A program made the translations under genes and the position numbers. The notes below the pieces were generated by a model that did not search any database, had not been told where the DNA came from, and saw nothing but the letters and a program-made list of their open reading frames with translations. Shown here one piece after another: positions 1 to 8,140 of a stretch of DNA of 64,000 nucleotides; positions within the stretch are counted from its first letter, which is position 1; each line of letters begins with the position of its first letter. The stretch spans positions 4,030,001-4,094,000 of the forward strand of contig NZ_AP018165.1 of NCBI RefSeq assembly GCF_002356335.1, in the 5' to 3' direction. This DNA is from [Mycobacterium] stephanolepidis. Lineage in GTDB: Bacteria > Actinomycetota > Actinomycetes > Mycobacteriales > Mycobacteriaceae.

Positions 1-326
1 ACACCGCCGCCGACCGCGCGGTCGGCTGGTGGTATCCGGCGGCCAGCATGCTTGCTCGGCAGGACAGCCAAGCCGGGCAGGACCCTTGGTTCCGCTGGGG
101 GGCAATGGGTCACGACGGATACCAGCAGGACCCGGCCGCGACGCCACTCGAGCTTGCCGAGGCCGGAAAGCCGTACGACTTCCAGCGCGGGCATTTTTAC
201 CGCCTTGACGCCAACAAGGTCATCGCCGACGCCGGCCAATCCCAGTTCAGCGGTGCGCACAGCGATATCAAGCACCCCGAGGTGGCGTGGGCAATCGTCT
301 CTGCCGCCCGCGCAAACCAGAACTGA
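1..326 (+). CDS. C-terminal fragment of an unidentified protein, cut by the window edge
   Basis: An open frame enters from the left edge (codons begin at base 3) and stops at 326, giving about 107 residues. The first possible internal ATG is at 48, but coding-like sequence continues upstream of it, so the gene is truncated by the window and not short. The C-terminal part contains FSGAHSDIKHPEVAW, which could carry the terminal Asp/His of an alpha/beta-hydrolase-type enzyme; that is only a guess. No membrane segment is visible in this part. Function is not assigned. Confidence 0.6.
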   Translation, partial: TAADRAVGWWYPAASMLARQDSQAGQDPWFRWGAMGHDGYQQDPAATPLELAEAGKPYDFQRGHFYRLDANKVIADAGQSQFSGAHSDIKHPEVAWAIVSAARANQN

Positions 327-346
327 ACACGAAAACTGCTCCCGCA

Positions 347-427
347 GTGTGAGATCGAGTACCGCACTACGCGTGAATCATGCCCCGGTGCCGAACAGGA
401 TGAACACGTCCTAGCTCGAACTCACAC
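347..427. promoter_or_regulatory. Long-spaced inverted repeat upstream of the protease gene
   Basis: GTGTGAGATCGAG (347-359) and CTCGAACTCACAC (415-427) are complementary in 12 of 13 positions and separated by 55 bases. They sit just before the protease start at 447. They could be paired operator half-sites or the base of a leader hairpin. The role is inferred only from position. Confidence 0.35.
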
Positions 428-446
428 CCTACGCAGGGAGACGAAA

Positions 447-1391
447 ATGGCCACCGCAGTCAAGTCGACGAATCACAAGCCGTCCGAGACCGAGTACGAA
501 ATTTCAGGGGCCGCCGGCGCGGCCGCTGTCACCGAACACGAATTGCCGTCGACGCAAGCAAGCAACGCCGACACCGAGACCACCAACGCCGCAACACAAG
601 CCCATGGTGAGTCCACAGTCAGTGAACTGGGTTCCGTCGATGGATTGAGCACGGACGAGTCGGAACTCGCGCCACTGGACGCCATTCTGGGTAGTTACCC
701 CGAATTGGCCAACAGCGCCGAGGTCATCATCGGTACCGATGATCGCGTTCGGGTCGGCAACACCACCACGTTTCCCTGGCGTGCGATCTGCCACCTGATC
801 ATCACCTCCGCCAACAACCGCACCTATGTCGGAACGGGCTGGCTGATCGCTCCCCGCACCGTGATGACGGCCGGGCACTGCGTCTACATGCATGCCGATG
901 GCGGATGGGTGCGCTCGATCCAGGTGATCCCCGGGCGCAATGCCGGTGTTCGCCCGTTCGGCACTCACGTGGGAACCGCTTTCCGCAGCGTCACCGGGTG
1001 GACCCAGAACCAGAATCGCGACAACGACTATGGCGCGATCATCCTGCCGACGTCGTCGCGTCCGGGTGATCAGACGGGATACTTCGGATTCGCCACCCGT
1101 AACGATGATTTCCTGAAGGCCGCCGCGCTGAATCTGTCCGGGTATCCCGGCGAGAAGAACGGTGAGCAGTGGTTCATGGCGCAACGCACCAAGTCGGTCT
1201 CCGACCGCGTCATCACCTACGACATCGACACCACGGGCGGCCAGAGCGGTTCACCGGTATGGGTGCTGCAGAACGGCAACCGTTACGGCGTGGGCATTCA
1301 CACCAATGGCGCCAACTCGGGCAACTCGGCCACCCGGATCAGCAGCGCCGTCTTCAACAACATGTCGACGTGGAAGAGTAGCGGTATGTGA
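447..1391 (+). CDS. V8-like (S1B) trypsin-fold serine protease with disordered N-terminus
   Basis: The 314-residue protein has a chymotrypsin-fold catalytic triad. His144 is in TAGHCVY, Asp194 in RDNDYGAII and Ser267 in GGQSGSP, the same layout as glutamyl endopeptidases of the V8 family, which usually cut after acidic residues. Residues 1-95 are acidic, Ala/Thr/Ser-rich and look disordered, and no signal peptide or membrane anchor is visible. The export route is therefore unclear; the N-terminus may be a propeptide or a secretion region of another kind. The ATG at 447 follows AGGGAGAC at a good distance. A gene for a small beta-rich protein follows 44 bases later, probably in the same transcript. 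Substrate unknown. Confidence 0.85.
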   Translation: MATAVKSTNHKPSETEYEISGAAGAAAVTEHELPSTQASNADTETTNAATQAHGESTVSELGSVDGLSTDESELAPLDAILGSYPELANSAEVIIGTDDRVRVGNTTTFPWRAICHLIITSANNRTYVGTGWLIAPRTVMTAGHCVYMHADGGWVRSIQVIPGRNAGVRPFGTHVGTAFRSVTGWTQNQNRDNDYGAIILPTSSRPGDQTGYFGFATRNDDFLKAAALNLSGYPGEKNGEQWFMAQRTKSVSDRVITYDIDTTGGQSGSPVWVLQNGNRYGVGIHTNGANSGNSATRISSAVFNNMSTWKSSGM

Positions 1392-1435
1392 CAAGGCTTT
1401 TCAGGTAATCAGAGAATCCGGACACAGGAGGATAC

Positions 1436-1678
1436 GTGGTCGGCATCTCATTTCGCGACTCCGCCGGGCGCCCGATGGCCGGTGCTGTGATCAGCATCGA
1501 CTCGGCGCCCGGCGACGTCCACGATATTGCCATGGTGGCCGACGACTGGGGCGAGGTGGTCATCTCCGCACCGCTGGCAGGCGACTATCGATTTCTTGTG
1601 TCGCACACCGGGAAAACCTTTCATGCCACGGCTCACATCGCCGAGGGACAAGATCAGCTCACGGTGACCGCCGGCTAG
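1436..1678 (+). CDS. Small transthyretin/carboxypeptidase-regulatory-like protein
   Basis: This 80-residue protein starts at GTG 1436 behind a strong AGGAGG (1426-1431). The sequence (RDSAGRPMAGAVISI, then alternating strands and a GDYRFLV turn) reads like the prealbumin-like beta-sandwich of carboxypeptidase regulatory or Cna-B-type domains, which act as structural or binding modules. It has no signal peptide and no cysteines. It lies 44 bases after the V8-like protease and is likely cotranscribed, so it could be a partner, substrate or inhibitor; that is inference. The fold assignment is moderate. Confidence 0.65.
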   Translation: MVGISFRDSAGRPMAGAVISIDSAPGDVHDIAMVADDWGEVVISAPLAGDYRFLVSHTGKTFHATAHIAEGQDQLTVTAG

Positions 1679-1694
1679 GTCGTCGCGGCACAGA

Positions 1695-1946
1695 TCAGTA
1701 CGCCGTCCCGCCCGACGTCGCGCGCGTGGCCGGGTAACAACCGTGCAGGCCGCTGATGAGACGGTGCGCCTCGTCAAGGTCCTTGCGCATGGCACGCAAG
1801 CGCCGATGATGCCGGGGGGCAGCGAGATTCGCATGCCGGTCAATCTGCCGCTCGGCCTTGTCGATCTGTTGAGACACATAGTCCACATGCTCATACAGCG
1901 ACCGCAGCAGGACCCGAGCCTGCGCCACCGCCGCGTCTTCAGCCAT
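1695..1946 (-). CDS. Hypothetical protein with predicted helical bundle
   Basis: An 83-residue frame starts at ATG 1946; the open frame runs further upstream to 2123 but would then overlap the divergent PadR gene and its operator, so the shorter start is preferred. The first 65 residues are amphipathic and charged (YEHVDYVSQQIDKAERQID), suggesting a coiled coil or helical hairpin. The tail is short and polar. No family is recognised. It converges with the small beta-rich protein gene at 1678 and is divergent from padR. A real but undescribed small gene is more likely than noise, though this is not certain. Confidence 0.45.
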   Translation of the reverse strand: MAEDAAVAQARVLLRSLYEHVDYVSQQIDKAERQIDRHANLAAPRHHRRLRAMRKDLDEAHRLISGLHGCYPATRATSGGTAY

Positions 1947-2059
1947 GCGGGCATGGTCGCACCATTTCCCCGACTGTTCGCGCCGGCGCGGGGCGGAACG
2001 GCAAATGAACCACAACAGATGTAGTACTTCCTTGGCGAACCGCCCACCGAGCCATTGAC

Positions 2060-2097
2060 TTCGTAATAGTTTCGATACTACTTTCGTAATAGTTTCG
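2060..2097. promoter_or_regulatory. Probable PadR operator and direct repeats
   Basis: TTCGTAATAGTTTCG occurs twice, at 2060-2074 and 2083-2097. Between the copies lies the near-palindrome TAGTTTCGATACTA (2067-2080), symmetric in 12 of 14 positions. It is 25-60 bases upstream of the padR start. PadR repressors usually bind such ATAC/GTAT-type dyads at their own promoters, so autoregulation is likely. Confidence 0.55.
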
Positions 2098-2121
2098 TAG
2101 GCGCGGAGAGGAGGCACCGTC

Positions 2122-2589
2122 ATGGCACGTTTCTTCCGTCATGGCGAGCTGCCACTCGTGCTCCTGGCGCTGCTGGCGCAGCGGCCCATGCACGGCTATG
2201 AGCTGATGTCCGAACTATCGCGGCTCTTCGGCGCCGGTGGCTACCAACCATCACCCGGCACCGTGTATCCCGCAGTCGAAGCACTGGCCGCTGAAGGTCT
2301 CCTGATGGGCCAGACACGCGAGGGCCGGACGGTGTACCGCACATCGGCCGAGGGCGAGCGGGCACTGACCAGCAGGGCCGATGTCCTGGCGGGTGTGGAA
2401 CTGCGCACCGGTGCACGGTTCGGCCGCGGCGACTCATTCGAGAAGATCCTTGCCCGGTTCTCCGCGCGGATCATGCCGTCGGCGGGACGGGTGGATCCCG
2501 CCGCGGTGGAGAAGATCCTCGATCAGGCCGCCCTGGAGATTACCGGCCTTGCCCGAGTTGACGATCGCAGGAGAGGAGCCAAGCAGTGA
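2122..2589 (+). CDS. PadR-family transcriptional regulator
   Basis: 155 residues. A winged helix-turn-helix fills residues 10-85 with the family signature RPMHGYEL (21-28) and SPGTVYPAVEALAAEGLL (44-61); the remainder is a C-terminal helical dimerisation region as in subfamily 2. PadR proteins repress nearby detoxification or membrane genes and release DNA on binding a ligand. The ATG follows GGAGAGGAGG. It overlaps the next gene by four bases (stop 2587-2589, GTG 2586), forming an operon with a 2TM protein and a PF10118 protein. A dyad upstream suggests autorepression. The ligand is unknown. Confidence 0.9.
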   Translation: MARFFRHGELPLVLLALLAQRPMHGYELMSELSRLFGAGGYQPSPGTVYPAVEALAAEGLLMGQTREGRTVYRTSAEGERALTSRADVLAGVELRTGARFGRGDSFEKILARFSARIMPSAGRVDPAAVEKILDQAALEITGLARVDDRRRGAKQ

Positions 2590-2960
2590 GCGATGACGCC
2601 TTTGAACGAGCAGTAGAACGTGCCGAACGCCGGGCCGACGAGGAGCAGCGACGGCTCGATCGAAAACGCCGGGCATGGATCGGGCAGATGAATCGAGCCG
2701 CATTCCGGATCCACGCCAGCACCTACGTCGCTGTACAGGTCCTGCTCGTGGCGATCTGGGCGCTTACCTGGCAGTTCGACCAGGGCACGGCATACCCGTG
2801 GTTCATCTATCCCCTCTTGGGCTGGGGAATCGCCCTCATCGCGCACTACGTCGTCGCCAGCTCCATCTGGCGTCATCATCCCGACACCGACCCAGAGCCC
2901 TGGCCTGCCGAGGGCGTCAACCGAGCTACCCGCGAAACACCCACCCAGGAGCCGCTATGA
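2586..2960 (+). CDS. 2TM-domain membrane protein
   Basis: 124 residues from GTG 2586, four bases inside padR. Residues 5-30 form a highly charged helix (ERAVERAERRADEEQRR), followed by two transmembrane helices at about 45-63 and 72-94 and a short polar tail. This is the layout of the 2TM domain family (PF13239), found beside regulators and in small membrane sensors. No enzymatic motif is present. The gene overlaps the next one by four bases (ATG 2957), so translation of padR, this gene and the PF10118 gene is probably coupled. Specific function unknown. Confidence 0.75.
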   Translation: MSDDAFERAVERAERRADEEQRRLDRKRRAWIGQMNRAAFRIHASTYVAVQVLLVAIWALTWQFDQGTAYPWFIYPLLGWGIALIAHYVVASSIWRHHPDTDPEPWPAEGVNRATRETPTQEPL

Positions 2961-3814
2961 ACACCCCCATCGGCGAAGCCACCCGACCCATCAAGACAAG
3001 GCGCATCGCGTTCCGGTATCCGACCGGTTCACTGAACCGCCACTACGTGCAGGGCGATCTGGTGATGAGCCACGTCATCGCGATGCTCTCCGCGGTGTTC
3101 CCCGAAGGGGAGGACTACTTCATCCGGTCCGTCAAACACTTCTCCGACCAGATCACCGACCCCGTGCTGAAAAAGCAGGTGGCCGGGTTCATCGGCCAGG
3201 AGGTGACACACGGGCGTGAGCATCGCGAGCTCAACGACCGACTACAGCAGATGGGGTATCCGACGGGCATCGTCGACCGGCTGACCAAGCGAGGGATGAC
3301 TCTCTACACGCGGTACCTGCCGCCTCGCTTCAACCTCGCCATGACAGCGGCCCTGGAGCATTACACCGCAACGCTTGCCGAGACCCTGTTGACCGATCAG
3401 CGTGCCCAAGATCTGCTGGGCGAGGGCGAGGTCCGCTCGATGCTCCTGTGGCATGCACTGGAGGAGTCCGAACATCGCGCCGTGGCCTTCGACGTCTATC
3501 GAACCGTCGGGGGCACCGAACGCATGCGCGCATGGGCCATGCGACTGATCACGACGGTGTTCCTCTGCGGGACTCTCCTGGACACCCTGATGTCACTGCT
3601 TCTCGACAGGGCGACGTACAACCCCGTCAGGTTGTTCAGAAGCATTGCCGAACTGCGACATTCGCCCTTCGTGACCCGGGACGTACTCGACCGCGTCCGG
3701 GCCTACAACCGCCCCGGCTTCCACCCGGACGAATTCGACAACACCGAACTCGTCGAACGCTGGAACACCGAACTCTTCGGCGAGCAGGGACAGCTGGCCG
3801 GCCATCTGCGCTGA
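2957..3814 (+). CDS. PF10118-type metal-dependent hydrolase (ferritin-like)
   Basis: 285 residues starting at ATG 2957; an open frame continues upstream but only as overlap with the preceding gene. The protein carries repeated acidic/His motifs expected of a di-metal helical bundle: PEGED (49-53), QEVTHGREH (81-89), EHY (134-136) and WHALEESEH (165-173). These fit the family labelled predicted metal-dependent hydrolase, whose activity has not been established to my knowledge. Third gene of the PadR operon, so probably induced with the 2TM protein. A strong hairpin at 3858-3879 follows. Confidence 0.8.
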   Translation: MNTPIGEATRPIKTRRIAFRYPTGSLNRHYVQGDLVMSHVIAMLSAVFPEGEDYFIRSVKHFSDQITDPVLKKQVAGFIGQEVTHGREHRELNDRLQQMGYPTGIVDRLTKRGMTLYTRYLPPRFNLAMTAALEHYTATLAETLLTDQRAQDLLGEGEVRSMLLWHALEESEHRAVAFDVYRTVGGTERMRAWAMRLITTVFLCGTLLDTLMSLLLDRATYNPVRLFRSIAELRHSPFVTRDVLDRVRAYNRPGFHPDEFDNTELVERWNTELFGEQGQLAGHLR

Positions 3815-3857
3815 GGAGGCCCGTTGGGCACCATCTCCGCTTCCCTGAAATTACGTC

Positions 3858-3879
3858 GGGCCCCCTCCAGAGGGGGCCC
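3858..3879. terminator. GC-rich hairpin between convergent transcripts
   Basis: GGGCCCCCTC (3858-3867) and GAGGGGGCCC (3870-3879) are perfectly complementary. The structure lies between the stop of the PF10118 gene on the plus strand and the 3' end of tRNA-Tyr on the minus strand. There is no U tract, as usual in mycobacteria, and it can serve both directions. Confidence 0.7.
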
Positions 3880-3887
3880 GACCGCTG

Positions 3888-3970
3888 TGGCGGGTGCAGG
3901 ATTCGAACCTGCGTAGGCGTAAGCCGACGGATTTACAGTCCGCTCCCATTGGCCGCTCGGGCAACCCGCC
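3888..3970 (-). tRNA. tRNA-Tyr (anticodon GTA)
   Basis: The minus strand folds into an 83-base class II tRNA. The acceptor stem is GGCGGGT paired with ACCCGCC plus discriminator A at 3888. The anticodon arm is GCGGA-CTGTAAA-TCCGT with anticodon GTA (complement at 3934-3936), there is a long variable arm, and the T arm is GCAGG-TTCGAAT-CCTGC. CCA is not encoded. It is convergent with the PF10118 gene and divergent from the YajQ gene. Confidence 0.95.
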
Positions 3971-4061
3971 TTATCAGACGATGCAGGATACAACGATAGG
4001 GTCGTGCCAACGCAAACCGACTGGATACGGAACATACGAAGACCAGAAAGAGGGAGCAGTC

Positions 4062-4553
4062 ATGGCGGATTCATCATTCGACATCGTGAGCAAGATCGAC
4101 CGCCAGGAGGTCGACAATGCGCTCAATCAGGCGGCCAAGGAGCTGACCACACGATTCGACTTCCGTGGGACCGACACCACTATCGCCTGGAAAGGTGACG
4201 AGACCATCGAGCTGATCAGCTCCACCGAGGAGCGCCTGAAGGCAGCCGTGGACGTCTTCAAGGAAAAGCTGATCCGCCGGGATATCAGCATGAAGGCCTT
4301 CGACGCGGGCGACCCGCAGCCCAGCGGCAAGACCTACCGGCTCACCGGGACCCTCAAGCAGGGCATCGACACCGAGAACGCCAAGAAGATCAACAAGATC
4401 ATCCGCGACGAGGGCCCCAAGGGTGTCAAGTCGCAGGTGCAGGGCGAAGAGATTCGGGTGTCGAGCAAGAAGCGTGACGACCTGCAGGCCGTCCAGGCAC
4501 TGTTGAAGGGCTCGGACCTGGATATTGCCTTGCAGTTCGTGAACTACCGGTAA
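4062..4553 (+). CDS. YajQ-family nucleotide-binding protein
   Basis: 163 residues from ATG 4062 with AGAGGGAG upstream. The whole length matches the YajQ family: [20 protein letters not shown] at the start, FDFRGTD (about 33-39), [10 protein letters not shown] in the middle and a C-terminal [20 protein letters not shown]. The family has two ferredoxin-like domains that bind nucleic acids or cyclic di-GMP; cyclic di-GMP binding is shown for Xanthomonas and Pseudomonas members, and the mycobacterial role is not settled. It corresponds to Rv0566c. A GGEEF protein elsewhere in the window (26520-27713) could make the ligand; a link is speculation. Confidence 0.92.
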   Translation: MADSSFDIVSKIDRQEVDNALNQAAKELTTRFDFRGTDTTIAWKGDETIELISSTEERLKAAVDVFKEKLIRRDISMKAFDAGDPQPSGKTYRLTGTLKQGIDTENAKKINKIIRDEGPKGVKSQVQGEEIRVSSKKRDDLQAVQALLKGSDLDIALQFVNYR

Positions 4554-4565
4554 GACGATGGTCCG

Positions 4566-5204
4566 GTGATCTCCACATCGCACCTGATCGGCTTCGCGCT
4601 GGTCGCGTACGCCCTCATCGTGATTCCGGGACCGAGCGTGCTGTTTTCCGTTGGCCGTTCGCTCAGCCTGGGCCGCCGCGCGGGCCTGCTGAGCGTGCTG
4701 GGCAATACGGCGGGCACCGCGGTGTTCGTGGCGCCTGCGACGGCCGGACTGGGCGCCCTGCTGACCGCCTCCTCCTGGGCGCTGACGGCGGTGAAGCTGG
4801 TGGGCGCGGCCTATCTGATCTACCTTGGCGTACAGGCGATTCGGAATCGCAAGTCGCTCAACGAGGCATTGAACGCAGACCGGCCCGCGGCGGGACGACG
4901 ACACGTCTTCCGGCAAGGCTTCATCGTCGGCCTGACCAACCCGAAGACGGCGCTGTTCTTCGCCGCGGTGCTGCCGCAGTTCGCCGATCCTGCCGCGGGC
5001 TCGGTGCCGACCCAGATCTTCCTCTTCGGCATTGTGTTCATCGCGATAGCTCTTGTCTCCGACAGCCTGTGGGCACTGCTGGCCAGCACCGCGCGCAATT
5101 GGTTCGCCCGTTCACCCAAGCGCCTGGAGGCAATGGGCGGTGCGGGCGGCTTCATGATCGTCGGCCTGGGCGCCGGGGTGGCGATCTCAGGTACCCACGC
5201 CTAG
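4566..5204 (+). CDS. LysE/RhtB-family amino-acid exporter
   Basis: 212 residues from GTG 4566, twelve bases after yajQ. The N-terminal signature IPGPSVLFSVGRSLSLGRRA (about 19-38) is typical of LysE/RhtB exporters, and the hydropathy shows about six membrane helices with a charged cytoplasmic loop near 92-115 (RNRKSLNEALNADRP). These proteins expel amino acids or analogues by proton antiport. The substrate cannot be told from sequence. It converges with the F420 oxidoreductase gene, whose stop overlaps its stop by four bases (5201-5204). It is probably cotranscribed with yajQ. Confidence 0.88.
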   Translation: MISTSHLIGFALVAYALIVIPGPSVLFSVGRSLSLGRRAGLLSVLGNTAGTAVFVAPATAGLGALLTASSWALTAVKLVGAAYLIYLGVQAIRNRKSLNEALNADRPAAGRRHVFRQGFIVGLTNPKTALFFAAVLPQFADPAAGSVPTQIFLFGIVFIAIALVSDSLWALLASTARNWFARSPKRLEAMGGAGGFMIVGLGAGVAISGTHA

Positions 5205-6235
5205 CGAGCCTCTGCACAGGCGGTCAGCAGCCCGGCCAGCAGTGCGCGATCGGGCCGGTACGGGGTGTTGAAACCCAACCGGTGCACCAGATCGCCGTAG
5301 CGGTCCCGCAATTGGCGTGCGCCCTGCACGGGGTCGGTCACGGTGATCGCCGCGGCATCGACGAACTCGTCGTCGATCAGGTTGGTCATCGCATCCCATT
5401 CGCCCTGTTTGGACAGCTCTTTCAGTTTCGGGCCAACCTCTGAGCGCCCGTGCAGTTCCAGGATCGGCCAGTAGGCGGGTGTGGACCCGTAGAAGGCGAG
5501 CTGCTTGCGCACCGCGGACCGCGCAGTCGCCAGCTCGGTCTCGTCGCGCCCGATGATGATCATCGGCGAATGGTGGATCTGAATGTCGGCGAGCGTCTTT
5601 CCGGACTTCTGCGCGCCGCGCGCCAGCGTCGGCACGGTGATCTGCGCGAGGTAGTCGGGTGTACAGAACGGGTGCGACAAGAAGCCGTCGGCCACCTCGC
5701 CCGCAACCTCGGTCATCCCGCTACCGACACCGGCCAACCAGATCGGGGGCGGGCCAGAGGCGCTCACCTCGGCCGGATCGGGCATGAACATCGGCGTCAT
5801 GAGGGTGTTCTGGTAGAACTCACCGCGATAGTCCAGGCGCCCACGTTCCTGCCACGACTGCCAGATGGCGCGCACGGCCAGCACCATGTCACGCATCCTC
5901 GCCGCGGGACTGCTCCACGGCATGCCGAACCTACGGGTGATGTGCGGTTTGATCTGCGTGCCGAGCCCGAGGATGAATCGCCCACCCGAGTACGCCTGCA
6001 GATCCCAGCCAATATTGGCCAACAGCATCGGATTTCGCGCGAACGCGACCGCAATGGAGGTCCCCAGGGTGACATCCTTCGTGTGCTCGGCGGCCAGCAG
6101 CAGCGGCAGAAACGGGTCGTGCGCGCCCTCGAACGTCCAGATACCCGCGTATCCGGTCCCCTCGGCTTCGGCGGCATCGGCGGCCATGGTGGTCAGCCCG
6201 GTCGTGAGCGTCACATCGATCAACACCGCACTCAT
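5201..6235 (-). CDS. LLM-class F420-dependent oxidoreductase
   Basis: 344 residues from ATG 6235; another ATG at 6250 is possible. The sequence has the bacterial-luciferase TIM barrel hallmarks of the actinobacterial F420 subgroup: AEAEGTGYAGIWTFEGAHDPFLPL near the N-terminus, LGTSIAVAFARNP, GRFILGLGTQ and PIWLAGVGSGM. It resembles the TIGR03617 group. Enzymes of this class use reduced F420 to transfer hydride to diverse lipophilic substrates; the substrate here is unknown. It is divergent from gpsA with about 50 bases between the starts, so the two share a compact promoter region. Confidence 0.88.
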   Translation of the reverse strand: MSAVLIDVTLTTGLTTMAADAAEAEGTGYAGIWTFEGAHDPFLPLLLAAEHTKDVTLGTSIAVAFARNPMLLANIGWDLQAYSGGRFILGLGTQIKPHITRRFGMPWSSPAARMRDMVLAVRAIWQSWQERGRLDYRGEFYQNTLMTPMFMPDPAEVSASGPPPIWLAGVGSGMTEVAGEVADGFLSHPFCTPDYLAQITVPTLARGAQKSGKTLADIQIHHSPMIIIGRDETELATARSAVRKQLAFYGSTPAYWPILELHGRSEVGPKLKELSKQGEWDAMTNLIDDEFVDAAAITVTDPVQGARQLRDRYGDLVHRLGFNTPYRPDRALLAGLLTACAEAR

Positions 6236-6284
6236 ATTGCCGAAGTCCATATTCGCGGCGCATCGGGCCCATACCCTGGCGGGC

Positions 6285-7307
6285 ATGGCAGCACTTCGTG
6301 AACCACAAGTCGTCGTCCTCGGGGGCGGATCCTGGGGCACCACCGTGGCCTCGATTGTGGCGCGCCGCAGCCCCACCCTGCAGTGGGCCCGTTCACCGGA
6401 AACGGTCGCGGATATCAATGAACGGCACCGCAATTCGCGATATCTGAGCGACGAGGTCGAACTGACCGAAAGCCTGCGCGCCACCTCGGATCTGCACGAG
6501 GCCATTGAGCAGGCCGACGTGGTGATCATGGGCGTTCCCTCACACAGCTTCCGCGAGGTGCTGACCGAGATCGGCCAATCTCTACGTCCGTGGGTGCCGA
6601 TCGTGTCGCTGGTCAAGGGCCTTGAGCAGGGCTCGCGGATGCGGATGTCGCAGATCATCGAGGAAGTGCTGCCCGGCCACCCTGCGGGCATCCTGGCCGG
6701 GCCCAACATCGCCAAGGAGGTGGCTCGCGGGTACGCGGCCGCCGGCGTTGTCGCGATGCCCGATCAGCACCAGGCGGCGCGTCTGGGTGAGCTGTTCCGC
6801 ACGTCACGCTTCCGCGTGTACAGCACCAACGATGTGGTGGGTGTGGAGATGGCGGGCGCACTCAAGAACGTCTTCGCCATCGCCAGCGGCATGGGTTACG
6901 CGATCGGCATCGGCGAGAACACCCGCGCCATGGTGATCGCTCGGGCGCTGCGGGAAATGACCAAACTCGGTGTGGCCATGGGCGGTAACCCGGAGACGTT
7001 TCCCGGCCTGGCGGGCCTGGGCGACCTCATCGTCACCTGCACGAGTGCCAGCAGCCGCAACCGGCACGTGGGCGAGGAGATCGGCAAGGGCAAGACCATC
7101 GACGAGATCATCGAATCGATGAATCAGGTGGCCGAGGGCGTGAAGGCGTCCTCAGTGGTGATGACCCTTGCCGATGAGTACGGCATCCAGATGCCGATCG
7201 CGCGTGAGGTCGACGGGGTGATCAACCACGGCTCCACGGTGGAGCAGGCCTACCGCGGACTTATGGCGGCGACTCCCGGCCACGAAGTGCACGGCACCGG
7301 ATTCTGA
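6285..7307 (+). CDS. gpsA: NAD(P)-dependent glycerol-3-phosphate dehydrogenase
   Basis: 340 residues from ATG 6285. It makes sn-glycerol 3-phosphate from dihydroxyacetone phosphate, the first step to phospholipid backbones, in the cytoplasm. The Rossmann motif GGGSWGT lies at 13-19, followed by the family motifs SLVKG (Lys111), AGPN (138-141) and GALKNVFAIASG (Lys194). Length and order match bacterial GpsA, and the place corresponds to gpdA1 (Rv0564c). The open frame extends far upstream of 6285 over the opposite gene, but conservation begins at REPQVVVLGGG. Its stop abuts the stop of the convergent lipoprotein gene. Confidence 0.95.
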   Translation: MAALREPQVVVLGGGSWGTTVASIVARRSPTLQWARSPETVADINERHRNSRYLSDEVELTESLRATSDLHEAIEQADVVIMGVPSHSFREVLTEIGQSLRPWVPIVSLVKGLEQGSRMRMSQIIEEVLPGHPAGILAGPNIAKEVARGYAAAGVVAMPDQHQAARLGELFRTSRFRVYSTNDVVGVEMAGALKNVFAIASGMGYAIGIGENTRAMVIARALREMTKLGVAMGGNPETFPGLAGLGDLIVTCTSASSRNRHVGEEIGKGKTIDEIIESMNQVAEGVKASSVVMTLADEYGIQMPIAREVDGVINHGSTVEQAYRGLMAATPGHEVHGTGF

Positions 7308-8120
7308 TCAGGCGGGCAGGTACTCGGGCTTCACCACATCGCGCAGCTCGGATAGCGCCACCCGGCTCTGCATCGGCCCCTCGGCGTACGCCGCCACCCG
7401 GTATGGCTCGAAGGAGAACAGCAGCGCGTCGCCGTCCAGCGAGAGTTCTTTGAAATTCCCTGGCTCCGGAACCGTTCCGGTATCGACGAATTCGGTTCCC
7501 ACACCGCCGAGCTGCGCACGCAGGTCGGCACGGACCAGCGCGGAGATCTTGGGCAACGCCGTCGCCGGATCGATCAGCAGCGACCCGATGGTGATCGGCT
7601 GTTTGGTGACGCGGTCGAAGGCGAGAGTGCGAAACGCGAATCCCGGGTGATAGCCGCCGAGTGACTCGCTGATCGAGAACCGCACGCTGTCGGAGGGATG
7701 CACGCCCTTGCCCTGATACGCCTCAAAGCTGACCTGGAGCGCCCATGGCTTGCCCTCGGGCGGGGCCCCCGCACGCTCGACGGACTTGCGGAAACCAGCG
7801 CGGATATCCGCCACCAGCTCGTCGGTCGCCTTCTGCAGCTCGGGGAAGGACGAATCCCACTGGACGGGGATGAGCAGGTGTTGGGTGGCCTGCGGGGTGA
7901 CCTCGTCGATGACGCAGCCCTGAGCGCCGTCCCAGCGACCGCCATGTTTGGGGCATGCGGGCTCGCCGGCGGGATCAACCGTGGCGGTGGGGGTTGTCGT
8001 CGCGGAGGCAGACGCACCGGTGGATTCCTGGGCGGGGGCGTTCGTGGGTGCTTCTCCCCTATCGCAGCCGACAAGGACGATGCCGCACAGGACGGCGATC
8101 AGCAGGTTCCCAAGACGCAT
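7308..8120 (-). CDS. Lipoprotein with DUF3298/RsiV-like domain
   Basis: 270 residues. A lipoprotein signal peptide ends in LVGC with the lipidated Cys19. A Thr/Ala/Ser-rich linker (about 21-50) and a globular domain follow. The domain (SVRFSISESLGGYHPGFAFRTLAFD, then GSLLIDPATALPKISALVRADLRAQL, and DALLFSFEPYRVAAYAEGP) resembles the DUF3298 fold found in RsiV, which binds peptidoglycan-active proteins. Two cysteines (PACPKHGGRWDGAQGCVID) probably form a disulfide. It is expected on the outer face of the membrane. It may be cotranscribed with the exported protein upstream (stop 8141). Function unknown. Confidence 0.8.
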   Translation of the reverse strand: MRLGNLLIAVLCGIVLVGCDRGEAPTNAPAQESTGASASATTTPTATVDPAGEPACPKHGGRWDGAQGCVIDEVTPQATQHLLIPVQWDSSFPELQKATDELVADIRAGFRKSVERAGAPPEGKPWALQVSFEAYQGKGVHPSDSVRFSISESLGGYHPGFAFRTLAFDRVTKQPITIGSLLIDPATALPKISALVRADLRAQLGGVGTEFVDTGTVPEPGNFKELSLDGDALLFSFEPYRVAAYAEGPMQSRVALSELRDVVKPEYLPA

Positions 8121-8140
8121 GCGACCAATCTAACCAGCGG

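Noticed and set aside
1947..2123. Longer form of the small hypothetical protein
   Set aside because: It would run over the PadR operator and start; the ATG at 1946 gives a simpler gene.
2675..2956. Upstream extension of the PF10118 gene
   Set aside because: It would overlap the 2TM gene in another phase; the ATG at 2957 has a four-base coupling overlap typical of operons.
4074..4916. Long open frame on the minus strand across YajQ and LysE
   Set aside because: It is the antisense of two well-identified genes, with a low-complexity, His/Arg/Gly-rich product and no family match; typical GC-rich shadow.
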